From Anaerobacillus sp. (lineage in GTDB: Bacteria > Bacillota > Bacilli > Bacillales > Anaerobacillaceae), in assembly GCA_007118195.1 (NCBI GenBank), contig SKSA01000291.1, positions 1 through 7,446 of the forward strand: 7,446 nucleotides of DNA, read 5' to 3'. The position numbers were made by a program, and so were the translations under genes. Shown here one piece after another: positions 1-7,278 of this stretch. Numbering within the stretch: the first letter of the stretch is position 1; the number at the start of each line of letters is the position of its first letter. The notes beneath the pieces are model-generated. The model saw only the letters and a list, made by a program, of their open reading frames with translations, ran no database searches and was not told the DNA's origin.

Positions 1-90
1 ACATGATGTGATTGAGGTCAGTTGCTTCACAGCGAAGAGAAGGAAAGCGCCCGTCTTTTACATATTAGAGAGAAAAGGTGAACATAAAAA
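1..90. other. Leader or intergenic sequence upstream of queA
   Basis: No gene can be supported here. One plus-strand frame is open from the window edge through 151, but it runs into queA, has no convincing start and resembles no family I recognise. The only clear signal is the queA ribosome-binding site, AAAAGGTG at 73-80, placed 10 bases before the ATG. In Bacillus the gene before queA is usually ruvB. I see no recognisable RuvB C-terminus, so its end is probably just outside the window. No preQ1 riboswitch-like sequence was recognised. Confidence 0.5.
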
Positions 91-1134
91 ATGGAAGTTA
101 AAGATTTTGATTTTTATTTACCGGAAGAGCTTATTGCCCAAACGCCACTAAAGGATCGAACAGCATCAAGATTAATGGTGTTAGATCCAAAAACAGGTGA
201 AATTAAACACCGGAAGTTTGCAGATGTTACAGATTTTTTAAACGAAGGTGATTGTCTTGTCTTAAATGATACTCGTGTTTTACCAGCACGATTATATGGG
301 ACGAAAGTAGATACTGGGGCGAATATCGAATTTTTGTTGCTTAAACAAGTAGATGGCGATCAATGGGAGACATTAGTGAAGCCCGCAAAACGAGTAAAGA
401 AAGGGACCGTTGTCACATTTGGAGATGGGCGCCTCAAAGGTATTTGTAAAGAAGAACTAGATCACGGTGGGCGGATCGTTGAATTTCAATATGAAGGAAT
501 TTTTCATGAAATATTAGACTCTCTTGGTGAAATGCCGTTACCACCTTACATAACTGAGCAGTTAGAAGATAAGGAACGATATCAAACCGTGTTTGCTAAA
601 CATCGTGGTTCAGCTGCAGCTCCTACAGCAGGTTTGCATTTTACAGAAGAACTTTTAGAGGAAATCAAAGCTAAAGGAGTTCAGATCGTATACATTACGT
701 TACATGTAGGATTGGGAACGTTTCGCCCTGTAAGTGTAGACTCGATTGAAGATCATGAAATGCATGCCGAATTTTACCAAATGACAGCTGAGGTCGCAGA
801 AGTTTTAAATGATACAAAGCAAAGGGGTCAAAAAATCATTACAGTAGGAACGACATCTACGAGAACGTTAGAAACAATTGCCCAAGAAAATGATGGCGTG
901 TTTCGTGAAAGTTCAGGATGGACAAGTATTTTTATTTATCCAGGTTATGAATATAGAGGAATAGATGGTTTAATCACTAACTTTCATCTTCCGAAATCAA
1001 CACTAATCATGCTTGTAAGTGCATTGGCTAGTAGAGAGTATACACTGAATGCTTATAAAGAAGCAGTAAACAACAAATACCGCTTTTTTAGCTTTGGTGA
1101 TGCGATGTTAATTATAGAAGGGAGCAATAAATAG
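91..1134 (+). CDS. queA: S-adenosylmethionine:tRNA ribosyltransferase-isomerase QueA
   Basis: QueA is the cytoplasmic enzyme that transfers and isomerises the ribosyl group of S-adenosylmethionine onto preQ1 at position 34 of tRNAs with GUN anticodons, giving epoxyqueuosine. The 347-residue product has normal family length and all the expected conserved blocks: [11 protein letters not shown] at 58-68, GEMPLPPYI at 146-154, [13 protein letters not shown] at 173-185, [11 protein letters not shown] at 204-214, [10 protein letters not shown] at 252-261 and [16 protein letters not shown] at 296-311. The ATG start lies 10 bases after AAAAGGTG. Its TAG stop directly abuts the ATG of tgt, so the two are almost certainly co-transcribed and may be translationally coupled. 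Nothing is truncated or missing. In Bacillus the pair usually follows ruvAB in one operon, and I see no strong promoter in the short upstream sequence available. Confidence 0.98.
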   Translation: MEVKDFDFYLPEELIAQTPLKDRTASRLMVLDPKTGEIKHRKFADVTDFLNEGDCLVLNDTRVLPARLYGTKVDTGANIEFLLLKQVDGDQWETLVKPAKRVKKGTVVTFGDGRLKGICKEELDHGGRIVEFQYEGIFHEILDSLGEMPLPPYITEQLEDKERYQTVFAKHRGSAAAPTAGLHFTEELLEEIKAKGVQIVYITLHVGLGTFRPVSVDSIEDHEMHAEFYQMTAEVAEVLNDTKQRGQKIITVGTTSTRTLETIAQENDGVFRESSGWTSIFIYPGYEYRGIDGLITNFHLPKSTLIMLVSALASREYTLNAYKEAVNNKYRFFSFGDAMLIIEGSNK

Positions 1135-2274
<1,140 letters not shown>

Positions 2275-2313
2275 TTTTGGTAAGAAAAGTGATAAGGTTA
2301 GAACAGGTTTTTA

Positions 2314-2322
2314 TGCTATAAT
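2314..2322 (+). promoter_or_regulatory. Candidate extended -10 sigma-A promoter for yajC
   Basis: TGCTATAAT is a perfect TGn extended -10 element, 52 bases before the yajC start, in the 100-base gap after tgt. No good -35 hexamer sits 16-18 bases upstream, which is tolerable for an extended -10 promoter. Transcription would begin near 2328-2331. I see no terminator between tgt and this site, so yajC probably receives both operon read-through and its own transcripts. Confidence 0.6.
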
Positions 2323-2356
2323 GAAATTTAGCATTGCTATGAGAGTATAGTTTTAG

Positions 2357-2365
2357 AAAGGGGTG
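2357..2365 (+). promoter_or_regulatory. yajC ribosome-binding site (decides the start)
   Basis: AAAGGGGTG is a strong Shine-Dalgarno sequence. The first in-frame start, GTG at 2363, lies inside it and could not be read from it. The ATG at 2375 sits 9 bases downstream, so it is the likely initiation codon. Confidence 0.75.
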
Positions 2366-2374
2366 AAAACAAAG

Positions 2375-2638
2375 ATGGATATGTTTATGACGATTTTACC
2401 ATTGTTATTTATGTTCGCTATTTTTTACTTTCTCTTAATCCGTCCGCAGCAAAAGCGTCAAAAGAAAGTGCAAGAGATGCACGCTGCGCTTAAAAAAGGA
2501 GATAAGGTTATTACAATCGGTGGCTTACATGCTACGATTGATGCGATTGACGAAGATACAGTTATTTTATTAGTTACTGATAATAAAAAACTGACGTATG
2601 ATCGTAACGCTGTACGTGAAGTGGTAAATCCAGACTAA
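2375..2638 (+). CDS. yajC: Preprotein translocase accessory subunit YajC
   Basis: YajC is a small single-pass membrane protein of the Sec translocon that associates with SecDF-YidC. It is generally dispensable and its exact role is unsettled. The 87-residue product has an N-terminal membrane segment (about residues 4-22), the family signature FYFLLIRPQQKRQKK (17-31) at the membrane-cytoplasm boundary, and the soluble block LKKGDKVITIGGLHATI (39-55). Length is typical for Firmicutes. I chose ATG 2375 rather than GTG 2363 because the latter overlaps the ribosome-binding site. The gene follows tgt, a common arrangement across bacteria, but secD/secF is not in this window. It ends just before a strong terminator that closes the queA-tgt-yajC unit. 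Confidence 0.95.
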   Translation: MDMFMTILPLLFMFAIFYFLLIRPQQKRQKKVQEMHAALKKGDKVITIGGLHATIDAIDEDTVILLVTDNKKLTYDRNAVREVVNPD

Positions 2639-2650
2639 TGTACATACACA

Positions 2651-2693
2651 AAAAATGAAAGGGCCTTATAACGGAGGCCCTTTCATTTTTTTT
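2651..2693. terminator. Strong, probably bidirectional intrinsic terminator after yajC
   Basis: A 15-bp perfect stem (2651-2665 with 2676-2690, core GAAAGGGCC/GGCCCTTTC) has a 10-base loop. A further T-A and T-G pair could close inside the loop. The stem is followed by a run of T to 2693. The A run at 2650-2655 provides a T tract on the other strand, so the same hairpin can stop the minus-strand gene ending at 2769. Confidence 0.92.
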
Positions 2694-2768
2694 GCAATGT
2701 ATAATTTAATGATTAACCAAACGTTCGAAGATAAGCTAAGTAAGAAATTATAAATTTTGAATTTTAAA
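2694..2768. other. AT-rich spacer with a heptamer-family relic
   Basis: Between the yajC terminator and the yrzE stop, no gene is visible. TAAATTTTGAATT at 2751-2763 recurs exactly at 3229-3241, immediately before the perfect heptamer array, so the two copies flank yrzE in direct orientation. In such AT-rich DNA this may be chance. Confidence 0.4.
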
Positions 2769-3155
2769 TTAAACCATACGACTATTCCTTACCACATTGA
2801 CACCTAAAATTCCCCCAATAATAGCTGCAAGGATAAACCCAGCGTGGAATAAATATTGTTCTAAAGAGAAAGTTGAGTTATAACCTAAAAACTGGACGAC
2901 AAAGACGACTAAAGAATATAATACTCCTGTTCCAGCTCCAACAAGCCATCCCTTTTGCTTAGATTTACCACCTGATACAAAGCCGCCAACTAACACCGCT
3001 ACAAACGTTAATACGATAATAATCCAAGTGAATGATGACTCAGTAAGAGATGTAAAGCGTAGCAATAAAGAGATAATAAAACTTATGGAAAGAATGATCA
3101 CGAGTATTGTGATAAGTCCATAAATCATAGATAAAAATATACCACGATTTTCCAC
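2769..3155 (-). CDS. yrzE: TIGR04086-family (YrzE-type) four-helix membrane protein
   Basis: This is a small integral membrane protein of unknown function, found mainly in endospore-forming Firmicutes. The 128-residue product has four predicted membrane segments, at about residues 7-32, 44-62, 70-91 and 101-122. A glycine-rich stretch with a basic loop, GGFVSGGKSKQKGWLVGAGTGVLY (57-80), joins the second and third helices and is the feature I associate with TIGR04086. The frame opens at a TTG (3173) that lies at the edge of the Shine-Dalgarno sequence. I prefer the GTG at 3155, 6 bases after AAAGGGGGA. Position between yajC and the DUF421 gene matches B. subtilis yrzE. Here it is convergent with yajC and divergent from the permease, so it must have its own promoter, which I could not identify with confidence. 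No function should be assumed. Confidence 0.85.
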   Translation of the reverse strand: MENRGIFLSMIYGLITILVIILSISFIISLLLRFTSLTESSFTWIIIVLTFVAVLVGGFVSGGKSKQKGWLVGAGTGVLYSLVVFVVQFLGYNSTFSLEQYLFHAGFILAAIIGGILGVNVVRNSRMV

Positions 3156-3161
3156 CTTGTT

Positions 3162-3170
3162 TCCCCCTTT
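3162..3170 (-). promoter_or_regulatory. yrzE ribosome-binding site (decides the start)
   Basis: On the minus strand AAAGGGGGA lies 6 bases before GTG 3155. The more upstream TTG at 3173 immediately precedes and abuts this sequence, so it is unlikely to be the start. Confidence 0.7.
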
Positions 3171-3241
3171 CAAAAAGTCCTGTTTTTTCGCCTACTAAAG
3201 CTTATTCACACTTGTACAAAAATAGAATTAAATTTTGAATT

Positions 3242-3357
3242 GAGTTTTGAGTTTTGAGTTTTGAGTTTTGAGTTTTGAGTTTTGAGTTTTGAGTTTTGAG
3301 TTTTGAGTTTTGAGTTTTGAGTTTTGAGTTTTGAGTTTTGAGTTTTGAGTTTTGAGT
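3242..3357. repeat. Perfect heptanucleotide tandem repeat, (GAGTTTT)x16
   Basis: Sixteen consecutive identical copies of GAGTTTT occupy 3242-3353, followed by a partial unit GAGT (3354-3357). A degenerate leading unit lies at 3233-3241 (TTTTGAATT). No variant bases occur inside the array. Because 7 is not a multiple of 3, all three minus-strand frames read the same heptapeptide cycle (KTQNSKL) with no stop, while every plus-strand frame meets TGA. The array lies about 85 bases upstream of the yrzE start and about 140 bases upstream of the permease start. Confidence 0.98.
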
Positions 3358-3432
3358 AAATTTGTGAAGAGTTGAACTTATGGGGCATGTGATTACTTTG
3401 ACTTGAAGTTTTTCAACTAAATGAAAAGAAAT

Positions 3433-3460
3433 TCTAATTAAGACAAACCTTTCATACAAT
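3433..3460 (+). promoter_or_regulatory. Candidate sigma-E-like (or sigma-A) promoter for the permease
   Basis: CATACAAT at 3453-3460 is an exact match to the sporulation sigma-E -10 consensus (CATACAnT). TCTAATT at 3433-3439 is a partial -35 match, 13 bases upstream. The same place can be read as a sigma-A -10 (TACAAT, 3455-3460) with a poor -35 (TTCTAA, 3432-3437) at 17 bases. It ends 34 bases before the permease ATG. Which sigma factor is used cannot be settled from sequence. Confidence 0.4.
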
Positions 3461-3494
3461 GTACAAATGGACAAGATTTTGAAAGGGGATTGAG

Positions 3495-4784
3495 ATGGAG
3501 TTAACCTTCGCCTTTATCATTTTTATCATAAGTTATATCTTAATTATTTCTGAAAAATTAAATCGAGCGTTAGTCGCATGCTTTGGTGGCGTTTTAATGC
3601 TTTTTTTTGGCGTATTAGATTTAAATTCAGCTTTTATAAATCATATTGATTGGCATACGATAACACTTTTGCTTTCAATGATGATCCTAGTTGTTATTAC
3701 GAGTAAAAGTGGTTTTTTTGAGTACATTGCGATCATTCTAGCTAAACAAGTAAAAGGAAAGCCAATCCCACTTTTAATTGTGGTTTCTTTATTGACAGGT
3801 ATCGGCTCGGCTTTTTTAAATAATGTCACAACGGTATTGCTTATCGTACCGATTGTTCTTACGCTTACTAAGCTTTTGAATATATCTGCCGTTCCTTATT
3901 TGTTAGTTACGATTTTGGCGTCTAATATTGGTGGTACAGCGACCTTAATTGGTGATCCGCCAAACTTAATGATCGGTCAAGCGGTTGAACATTTAAACTT
4001 TAATGCTTTTTTAATTCATCTCGGACCTGTAGTTATCATTATTTTTGCGGTCGTAATTGCAGGGATGTCTCGTTACTATGGGCCTAAACTTCAAGTAACG
4101 AAAGAAAACCGTAAGAAATTGATAAATGTACGAGCGAGGCATTATTTAAAAAATAAGTCTTTGTTATTTAAGTCTCTGTTTGTTCTGTTCTTAACGACCT
4201 TTGGTTTTATTATTCAACCCTTATTAAAGGTTGAGTTAACAAGTGTTGCGATGGCAGGGGCATTACTTTTACTACTTCTTACTCATGGCCAGCAGCAAGT
4301 TGAGGAAGTGTTCAAATCAGTTGAGTGGGTGACGATTTTCTTTTTTGTAGGACTGTTTATGCTTGTAGGAGGGTTAAAGGAAGTTGGGATTATTGACGAG
4401 ATTGCAAAGTCGATTATTTATTATACTGAGGGAGATTTACCGAAAACAGCAATGCTTATCTTATGGGCATCAGGAATTTTATCAGGGTTTGTAGATAATA
4501 TCCCGTTCGTAGCCGCAATGATACCAGTTATATTAGAGTTTGAAAACTATGGGATGACTAATTTAGATCCGCTATGGTGGGCATTAGCATTAGGGGCATG
4601 TTTAGGTGGAAATGCAACATTAATTGGAGCAACTTCGAATGTCATTGTTGCAGGTCTCGCAGCAAGAGCGAATCAAGGATTTAGCTACATCGAGTTTTTA
4701 AAAGTTGGTGCACCAGTGGCGCTAGTATCCTTTATAATCTCAAGCATTTACATTTACTTTAGATATTTGATTTACTTTCAATAA
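3495..4784 (+). CDS. ArsB/NhaD-type (ion transporter superfamily) permease
   Basis: This is a 429-residue polytopic membrane transporter of the ion transporter superfamily that includes ArsB arsenite efflux, NhaD Na+/H+ antiporters and P-protein/SLC13-like carriers. About 11-12 hydrophobic segments span the chain. Two signature halves are visible. In the first, FLNNVTTVLLIVP (107-119) is followed by NIGGTATLIGDPPNLMIG (144-161). In the second, FVDNIPFVAAMIPV (332-345) is followed by LGGNATLIGATSNVIVAG (370-387), the expected inverted-repeat fold with paired substrate-binding hairpins. A more polar loop at about 193-224 links the halves. ATG 3495 follows GAAAGGGG by 6 bases. The gene has its own promoter candidate and terminator, so it is a single-gene unit. 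No arsR, arsC or other arsenic gene is nearby, so arsenite is not supported as substrate. Na+/H+ exchange or an organic/inorganic anion is equally possible. Confidence 0.88.
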   Translation: MELTFAFIIFIISYILIISEKLNRALVACFGGVLMLFFGVLDLNSAFINHIDWHTITLLLSMMILVVITSKSGFFEYIAIILAKQVKGKPIPLLIVVSLLTGIGSAFLNNVTTVLLIVPIVLTLTKLLNISAVPYLLVTILASNIGGTATLIGDPPNLMIGQAVEHLNFNAFLIHLGPVVIIIFAVVIAGMSRYYGPKLQVTKENRKKLINVRARHYLKNKSLLFKSLFVLFLTTFGFIIQPLLKVELTSVAMAGALLLLLLTHGQQQVEEVFKSVEWVTIFFFVGLFMLVGGLKEVGIIDEIAKSIIYYTEGDLPKTAMLILWASGILSGFVDNIPFVAAMIPVILEFENYGMTNLDPLWWALALGACLGGNATLIGATSNVIVAGLAARANQGFSYIEFLKVGAPVALVSFIISSIYIYFRYLIYFQ

Positions 4785-4809
4785 AAAATCCGGGAAACCG
4801 GCTTTTTTT
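4783..4809 (+). terminator. Intrinsic terminator of the permease gene
   Basis: The core CCGG-GAAA-CCGG (4790-4801) has a GNRA-type tetraloop. After one mismatch, an A run (4783-4788) pairs with the T run (4803-4809). It starts inside the TAA stop codon of the permease and separates it from the DUF421 gene. The A-run/T-run symmetry may give weak activity on the other strand. Confidence 0.85.
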
Positions 4810-4931
4810 ATTTGGAAATTTTCATACTAAAATTTAATTACCATTTTCTTTAACCAATTTTCTTCCGTCTTCTTGGTCAAACTAAATATTAACAATACAT
4901 GAACGATGTCGATTTTAGCTTTGTCGTTATG

Positions 4932-4939
4932 AAGGGAGG
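4932..4939 (+). promoter_or_regulatory. Ribosome-binding site for the TTG-initiated DUF421 gene
   Basis: AAGGGAGG lies 9 bases before TTG 4949. No ATG or GTG in the same frame is suitably placed: the ATG at 4929 is out of frame and overlaps the site. This supports the TTG start. Confidence 0.75.
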
Positions 4940-4948
4940 CGATAAAAA

Positions 4949-5620
4949 TTGGACTATTCGACCATCATTTTAAGAACTCTGCTCATATACTTTATAATTT
5001 TAGTGATATTACGATTTATGGGAAAACGAGAAATTGGTCAGTTGTCTGTTTTAGATTTCGTCGTTTCCATTATGATTGCTGAATTAGCAGTAATATCGAT
5101 TGAAAATATACGAGTTCCAATGATGCACACGATCGTCCCAATCATTGTTTTATCAATCATCCAAATTACTTTAGCATTTGTTTCTTTAAAAAGTGAAAGC
5201 TTAAGAAAAATGATTGATGGAAAACCATCTATTTTAATTAACAAAGGGAAAATTGATGAGGAAGAAATGCGCAAGCAACGTTATAATTTTGATGATTTAA
5301 TGGTCCAACTTAGACAAAGTAAAATTAGAAATGTAGCTGATGTCGAATTTGCGATTTTAGAGCCTTCTGGAAAGTTGTCGGTGATTGAAAAAACAGAAAG
5401 AGAAAAACAGTACCCTAACTATGCAGAAAAAGTGCATTTGCCACTTCCGTTAGTATTGGATGGTAAAGTTCAAGAAGATCATTTAGAAAGGATCGGGAAA
5501 ACGCCACTCTGGCTAAGACAAGAGCTTAGAAAGCTTGGTTATAAAGATTTAAAAAAAATTTCATATTGTTCGTTAAAGGACAATCAAACATTTTTTGTTG
5601 ATTTAAAAGATGAAAAATAA
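4949..5620 (+). CDS. yrbG: DUF421 (YetF/YrbG-type) membrane protein
   Basis: This 223-residue protein belongs to the DUF421 family of Bacillus YetF, YrbG and YkjA. It has an N-terminal membrane part with helices at about 5-23, 33-50 and 58-79. The family block RFMGKREIGQLSVLDFVVSI (22-41) joins the first two. The cytoplasmic part contains MIDGKPSILINKGKID (88-103), RYNFDDLMVQLRQSKI (111-126) and DVEFAILEPSGKLSVI (131-146), all typical of the family. Biochemical function is not established. Related DUF421 proteins have been reported in spore inner membranes and linked to spore heat resistance. Translation starts at TTG with a strong Shine-Dalgarno sequence. Its position before spoVB matches B. 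subtilis yrbG, although here the two genes are convergent. The tail after about residue 165 is less conserved and I recognise nothing in it. Confidence 0.88.
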   Translation: MDYSTIILRTLLIYFIILVILRFMGKREIGQLSVLDFVVSIMIAELAVISIENIRVPMMHTIVPIIVLSIIQITLAFVSLKSESLRKMIDGKPSILINKGKIDEEEMRKQRYNFDDLMVQLRQSKIRNVADVEFAILEPSGKLSVIEKTEREKQYPNYAEKVHLPLPLVLDGKVQEDHLERIGKTPLWLRQELRKLGYKDLKKISYCSLKDNQTFFVDLKDEK

Positions 5621-5661
5621 TGTAGGGCACCGTAGAAATTTTGGCGCCCTACATCATTTTT
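5616..5661. terminator. Bidirectional terminator between convergent DUF421 gene and spoVB
   Basis: A 9-bp stem (ATGTAGGGC at 5620-5628 with GCCCTACAT at 5646-5654) extends inward past one mismatch by CC/GG and a G-T pair. A and T runs flank the hairpin on both sides (5613-5617 and 5657-5661). The DUF421 stop (5618-5620) and the spoVB stop (5660-5662) both lie within or at the edge of the element, so one compact hairpin serves both strands. Confidence 0.9.
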
Positions 5662-7231
5662 ATTTGGCGATAATAAATTGCGATAACCAGTTTCCGACAA
5701 CCGGGACGCGTCGCATTTCCTCTTTTTTAATGAGTCCTAAAATCATTAATAAAAATACATACGTACTTCCGATAACGCAAATTGAAAGCAATGTTTTCCA
5801 AAGGAGACTGAAATTTAAAAATGCGTGATTGTATATAATTACAGCTAGCCAACCGCTAAATAAAATACAAATAATTGCTTTTAAAACTTCTCTAACATGT
5901 AAAGTAAAAGAAATTGTTTTTACTAACGTAGCAAAATGGAGCAGTGTTACGAGCATAAAGCCTGCAACGATGGCTAAAGCTGCTCCCATAATTCCTAACT
6001 CTGGTCTTGAAGCTAAAACGAATACAGCAGCTATTTTAACGATTGCTCCAATTAAACTGTTCATCATCGCTGCTTTTGCTAAATTTAAAGCTTGCAATGC
6101 AGCTTGAAGCGGTCCTTGGAAATATAAAAAGATGCTAAAAGGGGCCATTATTTTTAAGTAAGTAGCTACTGTGGGCGCATCATACATGAGGTCCATAATT
6201 GGAACTGCATATACATAAAGAATGACGCAAGAGATCCCTCCAGAAACCATTGCTAAACGTAAAGCTTGAGAAAGGCGGTGATGGATCATACTGTAATGAC
6301 GGTTAGCTGCCGCTTCACTAATTGCGGGTACAAGTGATACCGATAGAGAATAAGTGATAAATGTTGGTAAAAATAATAATGGGATGGCAAAACCTGCTAA
6401 TTCTCCGTATTGTTTCGTGGCAATGACAGTAGTGACACCGGCGATAGCTAAACTTTGAGAAACGACGATCGGTTCAAAGAAAAATGAGACAGATCCTATT
6501 AATCTACTTCCTGTCGTAGGTAGTGCAACGGCCATTAATTGATGAAAAGTTGTTTTCCCTTCTTTTAATGATCCAAAAAAGTTTCGACGAACTTTAATCC
6601 GTTTTTTCATCTTAAACATTGTCACCATATAACATAAAGAAGCAAGTTCCCCAATAACAACTGAGATCATCGCGCCAGCTGCTGCATATTCAACGCCATA
6701 AGGTAAAAAGGCACTTGTTAATAGAGCAACGAGAGTAATACGAACGACTTGCTCAATTACTTGAGAGTATGCAGAAGGTTTCATATTTTGTCTTCCTTGA
6801 AAATATCCACGTAGTACTGAAGAAAGGGCGACAATTGGAACAATTGGTGAAATTGCTACTAATGGAAAAAATGCCCTTGCATCTGTTAAAAAATATTTTG
6901 CTATAATGGGTGCAAAGACTATCATTCCGAAAGTAAATATAATACTTAATGTTCCGGTAGTGGCAAGTGAAACGACGAGTATTTGTTTAATTTTTTTTCT
7001 GTTATTGACGGCCTCAGCTTCAGCTACAAGCTTAGAGATTGCTACTGGTAATCCAATTTGGGTAATTGTAATAACGAGTAACAATGTTGGAACAGCCATC
7101 ATATATAACCCGACACCTTCAGCACCCATGATCCTTGCAACAACTATTTTATTAACAAATCCTAAGATTTTAGTAATGAATCCGGCTAAAATTAAAATAA
7201 ATGCACCTTGCAAGAAGCTTTGTTTGCTCAC
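5660..7231 (-). CDS. spoVB: Stage V sporulation protein B, MOP-superfamily flippase
   Basis: SpoVB is a polytopic protein of the MOP (MurJ/Wzx-like) exporter superfamily, needed for spore cortex formation. It is thought to flip lipid-linked peptidoglycan precursor across the outer forespore membrane. The 523-residue product is close to the B. subtilis length and has about 14 hydrophobic segments. Family features are the N-terminal FLQGAFILILAGFITKILGF (6-25), RIMGAEGVGLYMMAVP (33-48), and the hallmark LRGYFQGRQNMKPSAYSQVIEQ (140-161) after the fourth segment. The halves are joined by a basic loop (207-228, KMKKRIKVRRNF). Translation begins at GTG 7231, 6 bases after AGGGG. Other paralogues (YtgP/MurJ type) share the fold. 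The position next to the DUF421 gene and the sigma-E-like upstream signal favour SpoVB. Confidence 0.93.
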   Translation of the reverse strand: MSKQSFLQGAFILILAGFITKILGFVNKIVVARIMGAEGVGLYMMAVPTLLLVITITQIGLPVAISKLVAEAEAVNNRKKIKQILVVSLATTGTLSIIFTFGMIVFAPIIAKYFLTDARAFFPLVAISPIVPIVALSSVLRGYFQGRQNMKPSAYSQVIEQVVRITLVALLTSAFLPYGVEYAAAGAMISVVIGELASLCYMVTMFKMKKRIKVRRNFFGSLKEGKTTFHQLMAVALPTTGSRLIGSVSFFFEPIVVSQSLAIAGVTTVIATKQYGELAGFAIPLLFLPTFITYSLSVSLVPAISEAAANRHYSMIHHRLSQALRLAMVSGGISCVILYVYAVPIMDLMYDAPTVATYLKIMAPFSIFLYFQGPLQAALQALNLAKAAMMNSLIGAIVKIAAVFVLASRPELGIMGAALAIVAGFMLVTLLHFATLVKTISFTLHVREVLKAIICILFSGWLAVIIYNHAFLNFSLLWKTLLSICVIGSTYVFLLMILGLIKKEEMRRVPVVGNWLSQFIIAK

Positions 7232-7278
7232 CTAAGTCCCCTACCTTCTCAAAAAATGATGGAAATTTTCCGTAATTA

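Larger units (their letters stand above)
3156..3494. other. Divergent intergenic region with tandem-repeat array
   Basis: This 339-bp gap separates two divergently transcribed membrane-protein genes. From left to right it holds the yrzE ribosome-binding site, an AT-rich stretch, the heptamer array (3242-3357), about 75 bases with no recognised signal, a promoter candidate (3433-3460) and the permease ribosome-binding site GAAAGGGG (3481-3488). Minus-strand open frames crossing the array encode only repeated KTQNSKL and are by-products of the repeat, not genes. Confidence 0.8.

Noticed and set aside
1..90. preQ1 riboswitch controlling queA
   Set aside because: No preQ1-aptamer-like stem and A-rich tail could be recognised; the only small hairpin (CTTC...GAAG, about 22-35) is weak.
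1..151. Partial upstream gene in the frame open from base 2 to the stop at 149-151
   Set aside because: It overlaps queA by about 60 bases, its translation matches nothing I recognise (not RuvB), and short open frames are common by chance.
3242..3357. CRISPR array
   Set aside because: The unit is 7 bases with no spacers between copies, and no cas gene is present.
3202..3474. Minus-strand open frames of 90 and 60 residues crossing the heptamer array
   Set aside because: They consist mostly of KTQNSKL repeats caused by a stop-free 7-base unit, lack plausible ribosome-binding sites and resemble no protein family.
3641..3829. Minus-strand 62-residue open frame inside the permease gene
   Set aside because: It is a shadow of the conserved FLNNVTT region coding strand with no initiation signal.
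4873..4901. Sigma-A promoter for the DUF421 gene (TTGGTC-17-TACATG)
   Set aside because: Only about half the -10 positions match; a promoter must exist after the permease terminator, but this candidate is too weak to annotate.
5038..5274. Minus-strand 78-residue open frame inside the DUF421 gene
   Set aside because: It is antisense to the conserved membrane part of DUF421, with no promoter or ribosome-binding site seen.
5610..6107. Plus-strand open frames antisense to the spoVB 3' half
   Set aside because: They are shadows of spoVB, begin in or after a terminator, and have low-complexity, non-family translations.
6906..7235. Plus-strand 109-residue open frame antisense to the spoVB 5' end
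   Set aside because: It is fully opposite a well-supported spoVB coding region, its threonine/isoleucine-rich translation is typical of antisense of a membrane protein, and it has no ribosome-binding site.
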